Source: Flexivirga alba
Lineage (GTDB): Bacteria > Actinomycetota > Actinomycetes > Actinomycetales > Dermatophilaceae
Assembly (NCBI RefSeq): GCF_042661025.1
Contig: NZ_JBHSWH010000001.1
Span: 4,588,001 to 4,652,000 of the forward strand
Length of the DNA stretch: 64,000 nucleotides
Direction of reading: 5' to 3'
Under the pieces are notes generated by a model. That model was given only the letters and a program-made list of their open reading frames with translations, had not been told where the DNA came from and did not search any database. Shown here one piece after another: positions 27,871-36,721 of the stretch; position 1 is the first letter of the stretch, and every line of letters starts with the position of its first letter. The translations under genes and the position numbers were made by a program.

Positions 27871-29206
27871 GAGGGCACTTCTCCACCGCATCCGACGAGC
27901 GGCCCGGTGTCGCACCGAAGGCCCTGCGCGCCAGCACTACGTCGATTGACGACGCCGACGAAGCGGTGATCCGCCGGTTCAAGGCGATCCTGCTGGACGA
28001 GATCGATCTCGGTGAGCTCAGCCGGATGGATGCGTCCCAGCGGCGGGTACGCCTGGAGCGGGTCATGGCGCACCTCGTCTCCCGCGAAGGTCTCATCCTC
28101 AGCTCACGACAGCGCAACCAACTGGTCCGCCGGGTCGTCGACGAAGCCGTCGGGCTCGGTGTGCTCGAACCGTTGCTCGCCGACGACACGATCAGCGAGA
28201 TCATGATCAACGGCCACCACGAGTTGTATGTCGAGCGCTTCGGCACCCTGCAGCGGCTGCCGTCGGCGTTCTCCAGCGAGGACCAGCTGGTGCAGACCAT
28301 CGACCGCATCGTGTCGACGGTCAACCGGCGGGTCGACGAGTCGAACCCGATGGTCGACGCTCGGCTACCCCCGACGCTCGTATGCCGCGTGGCGCTCGCG
28401 TTCACGTGGTGCTCCCACCGTTGGCGCTGAACGGACCGGTCGTCACGATCCGGCTCTTCCCGAAGGCATACGGCCTGAGCGAACTTCTCGCCCGAGGCAC
28501 CCTCGACGCGACCACCGCGGAGTTCCTGCGCCGGTGCGTCCAGGCCCGGCTCAACATCATCGTCTCCGGCGGCACCGCGTCCGGCAAAACAACCATGCTC
28601 AACGCCCTGTCGGCATTCATTCCCGACCACGAACGCATCATCACCATCGAGGACGCCGCCGAGCTGTCGCTCGAGCAGGAACACGTCATCCGGCTGGAGA
28701 CCCGGCCGGCGAACGTCGAAGGCACCGGTGCCGTGCCGATCCGCGAACTGGTCCGAAACTCGCTGCGGATGCGGCCCGACCGCATTGTGGTCGGCGAGTG
28801 CCGTGGCGGCGAGGCGCTGGACATGTTGCAGGCGATGAACACCGGCCACGAGGGTTCGTTGACCACCGTGCACGCCAACACCGCGGGCGATGCGCTGACC
28901 CGACTACAGACGCTGGCATCGATGAGCGACGTCGAGATCCCGTTCCAGGCCCTGCACGAACAGGTCAACCAGGCGGTGGACGTCATCGTCCAACTGCAGC
29001 GTGGCTCCGACGGCACCCGCCGCGTCGTGTCGTGCGACTACGTCGTCTCCGCGTACGACCAGCCCTTCCGACTCCACTCGCTCATGCGGTGGCAACCGGC
29101 CACCGGCGGCTTCGTGGTCGGCTCCGCGCCGGAACGGCTGCGCAACCGGCTGGAAGCGACCGGCGAACACCTGCCGGACGGTATGCCGGTGGAGGCGAGC
29201 CGATGA
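27867..29206 (+). pseudogene. tadA: TadA secretion ATPase, interrupted by a 17-bp near-duplication
   Basis: Two frames make one VirB11-like traffic ATPase of about 440 residues that powers pilus assembly. The first encodes the N-terminal domain to NPMVDARLP; the second continues RGARVHVVLPPLALNGPVVTIR with Walker A GGTASGKTT, ITIEDAAEL, the Asp box MRPDRIVVGECRGGEALDML and the His box TGHEGSLTTVHAN. Two adjacent 17-base segments, 28356-28372 and 28373-28389, both begin GACGCTCG and match at 12 of 17 positions. Removing the first restores DARMPRGARVHVV, the normal family spacing. Start and stop overlap tadE and tadB. Confidence 0.88.
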
Positions 29207-30129
29207 ACAGCCCCGTCCTCCTGCTGCTCGCGACCCTGCTGGTCGTCATGGTGTTCGTCGCCGGAATACGTGACATCGCAGGGGTTCTCAGCGAACGCTC
29301 GCGCTTGCACGAGCTGATCCTCGCCGACGACGACGTGCGTCATACCTCCGGATTCAGCAAGCTCGACGCCCGCTTCCGGCATACCCGGCTCGGCCAATGG
29401 GTCACCTCACGCCTCGTGCTCGCCGGCATCAAACGACCGGCCCTGCAGGTGGTGCTGGTGACGGCGGCCGCAGCCTTCCTCTTCGCATTGATCCTGGACA
29501 AGCTGCTCGCGCCGGCCTTCGGCATTCTCGGTCTCGCGCTCGCCGTGCAGGGCCTGCGTGTCTTCCTGCGTCGGGCCCGCGAGCGACGCCGTGAGGCATT
29601 CATCCTGCAGATGCCGGAACTTGCCCGGGTGCTGGCCAACGCCACGGGTGCCGGGTTGTCCATCCGCACCGCCGTGGCACTCGCATCGGACGAGCTTGCC
29701 GAGCCCGCGTCGGAGGAGCTGTCCCGCGTGGCCCGGGCGATGCAGTTCGGTGACTCGTTGGAGAACGGTCTGACCGGCATACACGACCGGTTGCCGTCCC
29801 GCGAGATCCAGGTGCTGGTCTCCACGCTGCTCGTCTCCTCCCGCAGCGGTGGTTCGCTCGTGACCTCGCTGCGCGACATCGCCGACACTCTCGAGGCACG
29901 CAAGGAGACCCGCCGCGAGATCCGCACGACGCTCGCCCAGGCCACGCTGACCGGTTACATGGTCGCCGCGATGGGGCTGCTGATGCTGGTCATGCTCAAC
30001 ACCATCAACTCCGGCACGGTCGATAAGATGACCACCTCGCCGGTCGGGCAGGTCGCCCTGGTGGTCGCCGGTGGCCTCTATGCGCTGGGCCTGTTCCTCA
30101 TCCGACGGATCACCCGGATCGAGCCGTGA
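29203..30129 (+). CDS. tadB: TadB pilus assembly membrane protein (T2SSF domain)
   Basis: A 308-residue inner-membrane platform protein with one N-terminal helix, two central helices (AAAAFLFALILDKLLAP... region) and two C-terminal helices, surrounding a T2SSF/GspF domain (FILQMPELARVLANATGAG, LSIRTAVALAS, LLVSSRSGGSLVTSLRDIA, ETRREIRTTLAQATLTG). With TadC it should form the platform on which TadA acts. ATG 29203 overlaps the tadA stop; the end overlaps tadC. Confidence 0.92.
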   Translation: MNSPVLLLLATLLVVMVFVAGIRDIAGVLSERSRLHELILADDDVRHTSGFSKLDARFRHTRLGQWVTSRLVLAGIKRPALQVVLVTAAAAFLFALILDKLLAPAFGILGLALAVQGLRVFLRRARERRREAFILQMPELARVLANATGAGLSIRTAVALASDELAEPASEELSRVARAMQFGDSLENGLTGIHDRLPSREIQVLVSTLLVSSRSGGSLVTSLRDIADTLEARKETRREIRTTLAQATLTGYMVAAMGLLMLVMLNTINSGTVDKMTTSPVGQVALVVAGGLYALGLFLIRRITRIEP

Positions 30130-31031
30130 TGACCACGTTGATGCCGCTGGCCGCGGGACTGGCCGTCACCGGATGCTTCGTGCTCTTCCTGGTCGGCTAC
30201 CGCCGGCTTCGCTCGGACGCGGTCGACGGGCTGGCCGTCGAGGACCTGGTCCTGCTGCGCGGGGCGCAACAGGAGGAGGCCAAAGGTCTACGTCCGCTGG
30301 AGAAGCTCGCGTCCCGTTTCGTGCCGGCCGTGCGGCGCGGGCTCGGTCCGAAGCGAATCGCGGATCTGCAGCGCCGCATCAACGAGGCCGGTCGCCCGAA
30401 CGGTATGACGGTCGACTCGTTCCTGCGCCGGCTCGTCATGTGGTACGTCCTTGCTCTTCCGCTGAGCATCGTCTTCCTCGGACAGGGGAACCTATTTCTT
30501 GCGGTCGGTCCGCTGGGCGTGCCGCTGCTGATGACCTTCGGAGGCCTGGCCGGCGCTCGCCGCAAGCGGCGTGACGCCATCGACAACAACCTGCCGGACT
30601 TCCTGGACATCCTGGCCGTCACGGTCAAGGCGGGAGTGGCGTTCCGGCCGGCCCTGGCCCGCGTCGGCGAGCGTTTCGACGGTCCGCTGGGCGACGAGAT
30701 CAAGGTCGTGCTCGGCCAGTTGCAGAACGGCGCGAGCATCCGACAGGCCTTCACCGGCCTCAAAGACCGCAACGCCGCAGCGTCTGTCACGCAGTTCGTG
30801 GCGGCGTTCCTGCAGTCCGAAGAGTTGGGCGCGCCCCTCGCGGACACGCTGAACACGATCGCGTCGGACATGCGACGGGAGGCCGCGCAGCGAATGCGTC
30901 GCAAGGCCGCTCGCGCCGCACCGCAGATCACCCTGATCACGTCGCTGATCCTCGTACCCGCGGTCCTGATCATGGTGCTCGTCGGCATCGTGATCGGCTC
31001 CGGCGCCGACCTGGGTGGTCTCCTTGGTTGA
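30126..31031 (+). CDS. tadC: TadC pilus assembly membrane protein (T2SSF domain)
   Basis: A 301-residue second platform protein. An N-terminal helix is followed by a pair of helices (residues about 100-140), the T2SSF domain (LPDFLDILAVTVKAGVAFRPALARV, FVAAFLQSEELGAPLADTLNTIA, RRKAARAAPQITL), and a final helix LILVPAVLIMVLVGIVIG. GTG 30126 overlaps the tadB stop; ATG 30129 is an equally good start. Its end overlaps the histidine kinase gene by 17 bases. Confidence 0.92.
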   Translation: MMTTLMPLAAGLAVTGCFVLFLVGYRRLRSDAVDGLAVEDLVLLRGAQQEEAKGLRPLEKLASRFVPAVRRGLGPKRIADLQRRINEAGRPNGMTVDSFLRRLVMWYVLALPLSIVFLGQGNLFLAVGPLGVPLLMTFGGLAGARRKRRDAIDNNLPDFLDILAVTVKAGVAFRPALARVGERFDGPLGDEIKVVLGQLQNGASIRQAFTGLKDRNAAASVTQFVAAFLQSEELGAPLADTLNTIASDMRREAAQRMRRKAARAAPQITLITSLILVPAVLIMVLVGIVIGSGADLGGLLG

Positions 31032-32190
31032 GCACCTGAATCCGGCTGCGCCACTGTCGAATCGGCTGTTTCGCACGGTGGTCCGCGGCGCGCTGTTCAT
31101 CCGGCTCGCGGCACTCGTGCTGGCGGTGGCGGCGTCGGTGTCCGGCGGCCGACAGGCCGGATTCTGGGTATGGGCGGTGCTCCTCGCCGCACTCACCTTC
31201 GCCGGCCTCACCGACCGGGTCGACGGGATCGGCTGGCTCCAACGCCACCCGTCACTGGCGATGCTCGACGTCGGGGTGGTGATCACCATGATCTCGGTCT
31301 CCGGTCCGGACAACGTGCTCCTGCTCGCGACCTTCCCGGCCGCCCTCTTGATCGGGGCGCTCTTCCCGTGGTTCGTCGCGGTGCCGCTCCTGTTCATCCT
31401 CGAGTTGGGTTACCTCAGCGCCATACAGGCGCATGTGGGGCTTGAGCACTCGCCATACATCGCGACTGTCGGGGTGCCCTTCGTCTACCTTGCGATGGCT
31501 GCCATTGGCTTCGCCATCAGTTACGGCACCCGGCAGCTCGCTGAGATGGTCGTCGAGCTGCAGCGGGTGCAGGGCGAGCGGGTGGCCGCGGACGAACGCG
31601 CCCGCCTGGCCCGGGACATGCACGACTCACTGGGCAAAACGATGCATGGCATCGCCCTGTCCGCCGCGTCCTTGCCACACTGGATCGAACAGGACTCGCG
31701 GCGGGCGAACACCCTGGCAGCCGATCTGGCCACACACGCCGAGCGCGGCGCCAGAGAAGCACGCGCGATCCTCGTGGGCCTGCGGACTCACCAGAGTGAC
31801 CGGCCGCTGCTGGAAGTGCTGACCGAGCGCTGCCACGAGTGGTCCGAAACGACCGGCATACCCGTCCGCACCCGCAGCGAAGGTGTCGCCGACGTCGGCA
31901 ACCGCGAGCGCGAGGTCGTCCTGGCGGTTCTCGCCGAGGCCCTGGAGAACGTCCACCGGCACGCCGATGCGCACACCGTGGACATCGAGTTCGCCGGCGA
32001 CGCGCAACGCATCGCCCTCAGCATCCACGATGACGGGGTCGGCTTCGCCGACAGTCTGGCCGCCGCCGTCAAGCGAAACCGCTTCGGATTGCTCGGTATG
32101 CGCGAGCGCGCCGCCGCCGCCGATGGCTCGTTGTCGATCGCCCACCGTGCCCCGCGAGGCACCACCGTTCAACTCTCCCTGCCCAGATGA
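31015..32190 (+). CDS. NarL-type sensor histidine kinase in the Tad operon
   Basis: A 391-residue membrane kinase. Five or six hydrophobic segments fill residues 25-170. A HisKA_3 dimerisation domain follows with the phospho-acceptor in RDMHDSLGKTMHG (near residue 203), then a HATPase_c domain with the N box EALENVHRHA and G box DDGVGF. No extracellular sensor domain is evident, so it probably senses the membrane. It overlaps tadC at the start and its partner regulator at the end, placing it within the pilus operon. GTG 31015 or TTG 31024 could be the start. Confidence 0.88.
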   Translation: MVSLVEHLNPAAPLSNRLFRTVVRGALFIRLAALVLAVAASVSGGRQAGFWVWAVLLAALTFAGLTDRVDGIGWLQRHPSLAMLDVGVVITMISVSGPDNVLLLATFPAALLIGALFPWFVAVPLLFILELGYLSAIQAHVGLEHSPYIATVGVPFVYLAMAAIGFAISYGTRQLAEMVVELQRVQGERVAADERARLARDMHDSLGKTMHGIALSAASLPHWIEQDSRRANTLAADLATHAERGAREARAILVGLRTHQSDRPLLEVLTERCHEWSETTGIPVRTRSEGVADVGNREREVVLAVLAEALENVHRHADAHTVDIEFAGDAQRIALSIHDDGVGFADSLAAAVKRNRFGLLGMRERAAAADGSLSIAHRAPRGTTVQLSLPR

Positions 32191-32882
32191 AGGAGCAACC
32201 TGCCGTGACGACGACAACGGACGTCCGGGGGCCCGAGCCCGCTACCAGCAGGAGTCGGCTGCGCATCGCGCTGGTGGACGACAACGAGATCATCCGGGTC
32301 GGGCTGCGCAACATGCTCGAGGTCGACACGTCCCTCGAGGTGGTGGGCGAAGCCGCTGACGGGCGCGCTGCGATCAGCCTGATCCGCCGCGAGCAACCGG
32401 ATGTCGCTCTGGTCGACGTCCGGATGCCGTTCGCGGACGGCATCAGCGTCGCCCAGGACGTCCACGAGATCACCAAGGTGCTGATGCTCACCTACTCCGA
32501 CGCCCCGGACGTCATCCGCGGCGCGTTGACGGCCGGCGCACGCGGTTACCTCGTTCACGGTGCCTTCTCGCCGTCGGAGCTGTCCGCCGCGATCCGGTCC
32601 GTCGCCCAGGGTGGCTCGGTGCTCTCCCAAGCCGCGATCGACGCCGTCCACAGCGCGCTGGCCTCGTCGGCGCCGATGCCCGACGCCAGTCGGCACGACG
32701 TCTACAGCCTCAGCCGGCGCGAGCTGGAGATCATGGATCTCATCGCGGCCGGCCTGGCGAACGGTGAGATCGCCGGGAAGCTCTTCCTTGCTGAGAAGAC
32801 GGTCAAGAACCACGTCAACCACATCTTCGCCAAGCTCGGTGTGACCACCCGGTCCGCTGCCGTGTCGTTGTGGCTTACGTGA
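32187..32882 (+). CDS. NarL/FixJ-type response regulator of the Tad operon
   Basis: A 231-residue regulator: a 22-residue lead, a receiver with acidic pair VDDN and phospho-acceptor in VALVDVRMP, and a LuxR-type HTH (LSRRELEIMDLIAAGLANGEIAGKLFLAEKTVKNHVNHIFAKLGV). The conserved receiver lysine that normally occurs in GYLxK is replaced: the segment reads GYLVHGAF, with His. This may slow or change phospho-signalling. ATG overlaps the kinase stop (ATGA). Likely targets are the GGGCCC blocks upstream of the three Tad promoters. Confidence 0.88.
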   Translation: MKEQPAVTTTTDVRGPEPATSRSRLRIALVDDNEIIRVGLRNMLEVDTSLEVVGEAADGRAAISLIRREQPDVALVDVRMPFADGISVAQDVHEITKVLMLTYSDAPDVIRGALTAGARGYLVHGAFSPSELSAAIRSVAQGGSVLSQAAIDAVHSALASSAPMPDASRHDVYSLSRRELEIMDLIAAGLANGEIAGKLFLAEKTVKNHVNHIFAKLGVTTRSAAVSLWLT

Positions 32883-32928
32883 GGACCGGGCTCGTGCACG
32901 GCCCTCGGACCCAGTCGGAAACGGCGCA

Positions 32929-32961
32929 CAGATGGGCCCGGGTTTGGGCCTGCGGGCCCTG
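32929..32961. promoter_or_regulatory. GGGCCC block upstream of flp
   Basis: Between the response-regulator stop and flp lie CAGATGGGCCCGGG and TTTGGGCCTGCGGGCCCTG. The GGGCCCG at 32934 can also pair with CGGGCCC at 32953 as a hairpin, so this may instead be a terminator or attenuator for the upstream operon. Similar blocks occur at 24993 and 36722. Confidence 0.4.
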
Positions 32962-33064
32962 CCGATAAATACCGGCTCCGCCTAATGTTTATCTCATCAG
33001 GAAAACAAATCCCCGAGGGGGACGGGAATAAATCTTCCCGATGAATCAACCAAGGAGAAGACCA

Positions 33065-33268
33065 ATGACTCGTGCACTTGTTTCCACCCGCATCCGCCTC
33101 GCCCGCGCCTTCGATGAGCGCGCCGAAAAGGGCCAGGGAACGCTGGAGTATGTCGGCATGATCGCCCTCGCCGCACTGCTCGTCATGGCGATCGTCACCG
33201 CCTTCGGCAACGGCAGCTCGCTGGGAACCAAGGTGACCGACGCGATCACCAAGATCACCGGCATCTGA
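33065..33268 (+). CDS. flp: Flp-type pilin 1
   Basis: A 67-residue prepilin: 30-residue basic leader, processing site EKG-QGTLEYVGM with the conserved Glu (+5) and Tyr (+6), one hydrophobic helix (MIALAALLVMAIVTAFG), and a short tail ending DAITKITGI. AAGGAG precedes ATG 33065 by six bases; the in-frame ATG at 33041 lacks such a site. It is last in the plus-strand Tad operon with 182 bases upstream, so it probably has its own strong promoter, as expected for the major subunit. A strong terminator follows. Confidence 0.92.
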   Translation: MTRALVSTRIRLARAFDERAEKGQGTLEYVGMIALAALLVMAIVTAFGNGSSLGTKVTDAITKITGI

Positions 33269-33281
33269 CGAATACACCTAC

Positions 33282-33320
33282 AAAGAAATGACCGTCCCAC
33301 ACCGGGGCGGTCATTTCTTT
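33282..33320 (+). terminator. flp terminator
   Basis: A 17-bp stem with one U-G pair (33282-33298 with 33304-33320), loop ACACC, ending in TTTCTTTTGCTTTCT. A-rich on one side and T-rich on the other, it can work on both strands, serving the opposing lipoprotein operon too. Confidence 0.9.
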
Positions 33321-33372
33321 TGCTTTCTCTGGCAGCAATTCGTAAATGCACTGCAATCGGGTGTGCGACGAT

Positions 33373-33996
33373 CTACGTACCGCTGGTCGCCGCGCCCGCT
33401 TGCAAAGAGCCGCAGATGTCCGTGACCTGTAGCGGTTCGACGAGGGCCGACGGAGCTTTGGCAGTGACTGAGACATATTGCCCGTCTGCGGTACTGCCCA
33501 TCAGCACGAGCGTCTGCATTCCAGGCGACACGTTGTGGTCGGTGTAGGCGAACTGGTAGGCATCGCGCAGCCCTGGCCAAGACACCTTCACCATCCGCAG
33601 GTCCTTCACGTGTTCGACGTCGAGCAACTGGCCGCGGAATGCCTGCGCTTCCTGCTTGGCGGACTTCGTGTCCTTGGTGTTCGACCAGGTCACCCCGATC
33701 GCAACACGCTGGCTGCCCTCTCGACGAGTGGAGGCGTAGGTGACGGTGGTCGACTTGCTCTGCCGGACCGCGTCGCCCTGTTGCTCGAAGGTCGACGGCA
33801 TCGCGATCGACAGCGGGCCGTGTGTGACCCGGCTGGCGCCGCTCGGACCCTTCGACGCCGGGAAGATCGGTTTCCCGGTGCTGGTGGCGGATGGCGGCAG
33901 CGCCGTAGACGGGCCAGCGCCAGCGGAGTTGCCACCGCAACCGGCGGCTGCCAGCACGACGCCCATCGCCGCCGCGGCCACGAGCAGCCGCCTCAC
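33373..33996 (-). CDS. Hypothetical lipoprotein
   Basis: A 207-residue exported lipoprotein: signal sequence with lipobox LAAAGC (Cys at about residue 20), a Gly/Ser/Pro-rich linker, and a domain of about 150 residues (PLSIAMPSTFEQQ... DLRMVKVSWPGLRDAYQFAYTDH... YVSVTAKAP) that resembles small lipoproteins whose family I cannot name. GTG 33996 overlaps the stop of the preceding lipoprotein gene (GTGA). Last in the minus-strand flp2-tadG-ompA operon, so a pilus-associated envelope role is likely. Confidence 0.75.
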   Translation of the reverse strand: MRRLLVAAAAMGVVLAAAGCGGNSAGAGPSTALPPSATSTGKPIFPASKGPSGASRVTHGPLSIAMPSTFEQQGDAVRQSKSTTVTYASTRREGSQRVAIGVTWSNTKDTKSAKQEAQAFRGQLLDVEHVKDLRMVKVSWPGLRDAYQFAYTDHNVSPGMQTLVLMGSTADGQYVSVTAKAPSALVEPLQVTDICGSLQAGAATSGT

Positions 33997-34634
33997 GACG
34001 TCACCTTCACACCGGTCATTGTCTTGAACCCCGGGAGCGTGACGTTCACCGTCGTTGCTCCGGTGGGCAACGCCGGCAGGACGGCATACAAAATGGTGCC
34101 CTGGGAGTTGACCGAGTCGGGGAGGCTACTGCAGGCGCAGCCGTTGTCCATGCCGTTCCCTCCGGCTGGGACCGAGGTGTAGGGGTGCAGCGTCGTCTTC
34201 GTCTGCGAGTTGACGAGCCCGAGGAGCCGGGTGTCGAAGAGCGGCGGGCGAGCGAATTGGAACGACTTGGTGTTTGCCGTCGCCGAGGAAGCGCTCTTCA
34301 GTCGCCAGGTGACCCGCGTCGCTTGGTCCGACGTCATCACCTGCAGCACTTCGGCCACCACCGCCGACGAGCCGGTGCTCGTGTTCAACGTGCCGCTGCT
34401 CGAGGCCAGCACGGGCAGGTCGTTGCTCGATCCCATGACTTTTGCGATCGCGGCGTCCGCGGCCGAGGGTCCCTTGGTGGACGAGGTGCCCGAGCCGCCT
34501 GACGACGGCGCCGAGCCCGAGGTGCTGCTGCCAGACGATTTCGGGCCGGATGGCGAGTCACTGCTGCAGCCGGCGACGGCAACGATCAGCAACGACGCTG
34601 CGGACAACGACACCAACTTGGTTGTGCTGATCAC
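33993..34634 (-). CDS. Lipoprotein sharing a CxC/AVLPxLP domain with the OmpA-like protein
   Basis: A 213-residue lipoprotein with lipobox VAVAGC (Cys near residue 23) and a long Ser/Gly linker. The C-terminal domain contains GCACSSLPD and ILYAVLPALPTGATTVNV, matching AKCLCSTQAD and GWAVLPPLPESLKSVTV in the upstream OmpA-like protein, so the two share a homologous module. The GTG start overlaps the repaired OmpA stop by four bases, and its own stop overlaps the next lipoprotein start. Confidence 0.78.
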   Translation of the reverse strand: MISTTKLVSLSAASLLIVAVAGCSSDSPSGPKSSGSSTSGSAPSSGGSGTSSTKGPSAADAAIAKVMGSSNDLPVLASSSGTLNTSTGSSAVVAEVLQVMTSDQATRVTWRLKSASSATANTKSFQFARPPLFDTRLLGLVNSQTKTTLHPYTSVPAGGNGMDNGCACSSLPDSVNSQGTILYAVLPALPTGATTVNVTLPGFKTMTGVKVTS

Positions 34635-35678
34635 TGCGCGCCCCCGTCTGGAAGGTGACGGTCACCCTCCGATTGAGTTGCCGACCTTCTTTCGTCGCGT
34701 TGTCGGCGACCGGGTCGTTCTCGCCCTTACCGGATGCGCTGAAGGTCAGGCCGTCCTTGTGCACCAGCTTCTGCAACTCCTTCTGCACCGACTGGGCCCG
34801 CTGCTGCGACAGCGACTGGTTGAACGACGCACTGCCCGAGTTGTCGGTGTAGCCGACGACGGACACGTTGCCCTTGCCCTTGGAAGAGAGCTGGGCGGCA
34901 ACCTTTTGCAGCGTTCCGTGCGCCTTCGTGGTCAGGGTCGCCTTTCCGTAGTCGAAAAGCACGTCGGCGTCGACTGAGATGGCTGTCTCGCCCGAGCTTC
35001 GCTTGGTGGCGGTGTCGGGGTCGGCCACATTGCTCACCAACGGGCGGATCGACTGCTTGGGGTCCGCCTGCTTGATCGTCGTCGCGTCCGGCAACTGCGG
35101 CCAGCCATTGCCGAGCGTGACCGGCGACTTCGAGGTTGCCGGCGAGGGCAACTGGTCGGAGACCGGTACGTCGACGACCAGGTTGCCGAAACCGAACTGC
35201 ACGGTGACGCTCTTGAGGCTTTCCGGGAGCGGCGGCAGAACCGCCCAGCCGACCTCCGGCTTCGTGGTGCCACCGGGTTCGGTGATGTCGGCCTGGGTGC
35301 TGCACAGGCACTTCGCACCGCTCGACGCGAGCGGCAGGTAGAGCTTCAGCCCCTTGGTGTCGACCACTGTCACCGCCCAAGCGGCGCCCACCGAGTATGG
35401 CGACCCGAGACCGATGCGCGGCATGACCGCGCCCGGGCTGGCTCCTTTCCGCCGATCGAGTAGTAGACGGCGGTGCCGCCGGGCACACGCACCACGGCAT
35501 TGATCGCGCCGTGTATGTCGCCATTGGACGGATCGTTGTAGCCGTTGTAGACGAAGGTGCCCGCGATCGGAATGTCGTCGGCGCCGGCAGCGGATGCCGG
35601 GGCCGCAACAACGCCGGACAGGAGCACGGCGGCGGATGCGGCAAGAGCACCTCCTCGGACTCGCACACTGGAAAGCAC
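34631..35678 (-). pseudogene. Secreted OmpA-family protein, two frameshifts
   Basis: Repaired, this is a 349-residue secreted protein. A Sec signal (GGALAASAAVLLSGVVAAPASA) starts at GTG 35678 with AAAGGA upstream. A domain of about 150 residues with AKCLCS and AVLPPLP follows, then a C-terminal OmpA peptidoglycan-binding domain (DVLFDYGKATLT, VVGYTDNSGSASFNQSLSQQRA, GKGENDPVADN, LNRRVTVTF). One base is missing near 35439-35446 (GGKE to SPGAVMPRIG) and one at the CCCCC run 34641-34645; the latter repair gives a stop overlapping the next GTG. OmpA domains bind diaminopimelate-type peptidoglycan, so it may anchor the pilus machine to the wall. Confidence 0.8.
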
Positions 35679-35729
35679 GTCGAATGATTCCTTTCTCCGG
35701 GGGTTTTGCGTTCGGCACTGGAACATCGG

Positions 35730-36401
35730 TCAGTCCACCAATCGAGCCTTCAACATATTGCGCAGCGCCTGCAGATCGTGAACGACGAGGTGCCCGTCTT
35801 GCAGGTCGTAGTCGATCGTCGTCCCACCACACACCAGCTGAACGGGCTCGCTCGGCGTGCTGCTCGTCGGACTCGGAGCCGGGGAGGTGCTCGACGAGCT
35901 AGGACTAGGAGTGGGGGTCAGGGTCGGTTCCGGCAGGCCGGTGAAGTGACAGTCGCCCCACGGGACGCCCGTCTTGGCCACCGCCTTGGCCTTCGAGTGC
36001 TGGCCCCCGGACAGCGCCTGGTTCGACGCCACCTGGACGGTCGCCTCGTCCGACTGCCAGTCGTAGCAGTAGCTGGTCAGGTGAGCGCCGTTGTTCTGTG
36101 CGAGTGTTCGCGCATCCGTGGCACCGAGCCCGCAGAAGAAGGTATGCGGCTCGAACGGTCCGACCGGCAACGTCGCGATGTCGTCGACGACATGGTCGAT
36201 GACGTTGTCCGCGCCGGCCAGTGCTGCAGCATCAGCGGCGTTCTGCGTGCCCGACTTCTGGTTGACGGCGGAACCGATCGGCAGCATCACCCAGAAGGTG
36301 ACCGCGATCAGGGCCAACACGGAGCAGATGATGAGCCCCGTCGCCACCTGGCCGCTGTCATCGTCAACCTTCCGACGAATACGTCGTGTCGTGCTGGACA
36401 C
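35730..36401 (-). CDS. TadG-like pilus-associated protein
   Basis: A 223-residue protein: short basic N-terminus, GQVATGLIICSVLALIAVTFWVM membrane segment, the NQKSGTQNAADAAALAGA stretch typical of TadG/TadE-like proteins, a Cys-containing extracytoplasmic domain, and a Pro/Thr/Ser-rich spacer (TLTPTPSPSSSSTS). The final 40 residues return to a folded-looking segment. GTG 36401 has GGGAGG upstream. It lies between flp2 and the OmpA-like gene on the same strand. Confidence 0.78.
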   Translation of the reverse strand: MSSTTRRIRRKVDDDSGQVATGLIICSVLALIAVTFWVMLPIGSAVNQKSGTQNAADAAALAGADNVIDHVVDDIATLPVGPFEPHTFFCGLGATDARTLAQNNGAHLTSYCYDWQSDEATVQVASNQALSGGQHSKAKAVAKTGVPWGDCHFTGLPEPTLTPTPSPSSSSTSPAPSPTSSTPSEPVQLVCGGTTIDYDLQDGHLVVHDLQALRNMLKARLVD

Positions 36402-36458
36402 CCGGCATACCTCCCTCTCGGCGCTGCTCTTCCCGACTGGGACGCAAGCGGCGTCCGA

Positions 36459-36641
36459 TCAGATCCCGGTGATCTTGCCCAAAGCGCCGCTGACGACGTC
36501 TGCGAGGCTCGTCCCCTTACCGAAGGCCGCAACGATCGCCAGCACCAGCAGGGCAGCCAGCGCGATCATGCCGACATACTCCAAGGTGCCCTGGCCGCGC
36601 TCGCCGCGCGAACTGGGTGTGGGGCTGCCTGGCCTGGTCAT
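36459..36641 (-). CDS. Flp-type pilin 2
   Basis: A 60-residue prepilin with an 18-residue leader and ERG-QGTLEYVGMIALAALLV processing site and helix, then AFGKGTSLADVVSGALGKITGI. The mature part closely matches Flp 1 but the leader is shorter. AGGAGG lies six bases before ATG 36641. It heads the minus-strand pilus operon, so two pilin genes in opposite orientation mark the edges of this part of the island. Confidence 0.92.
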   Translation of the reverse strand: MTRPGSPTPSSRGERGQGTLEYVGMIALAALLVLAIVAAFGKGTSLADVVSGALGKITGI

Positions 36642-36721
36642 GCGAACCTCCTGTCGTGGACCCACTGCGGTCGCACGGCACATTGCGAAAAACCAGGCTA
36701 CTCAAGGGAACCGGCTGGTCA

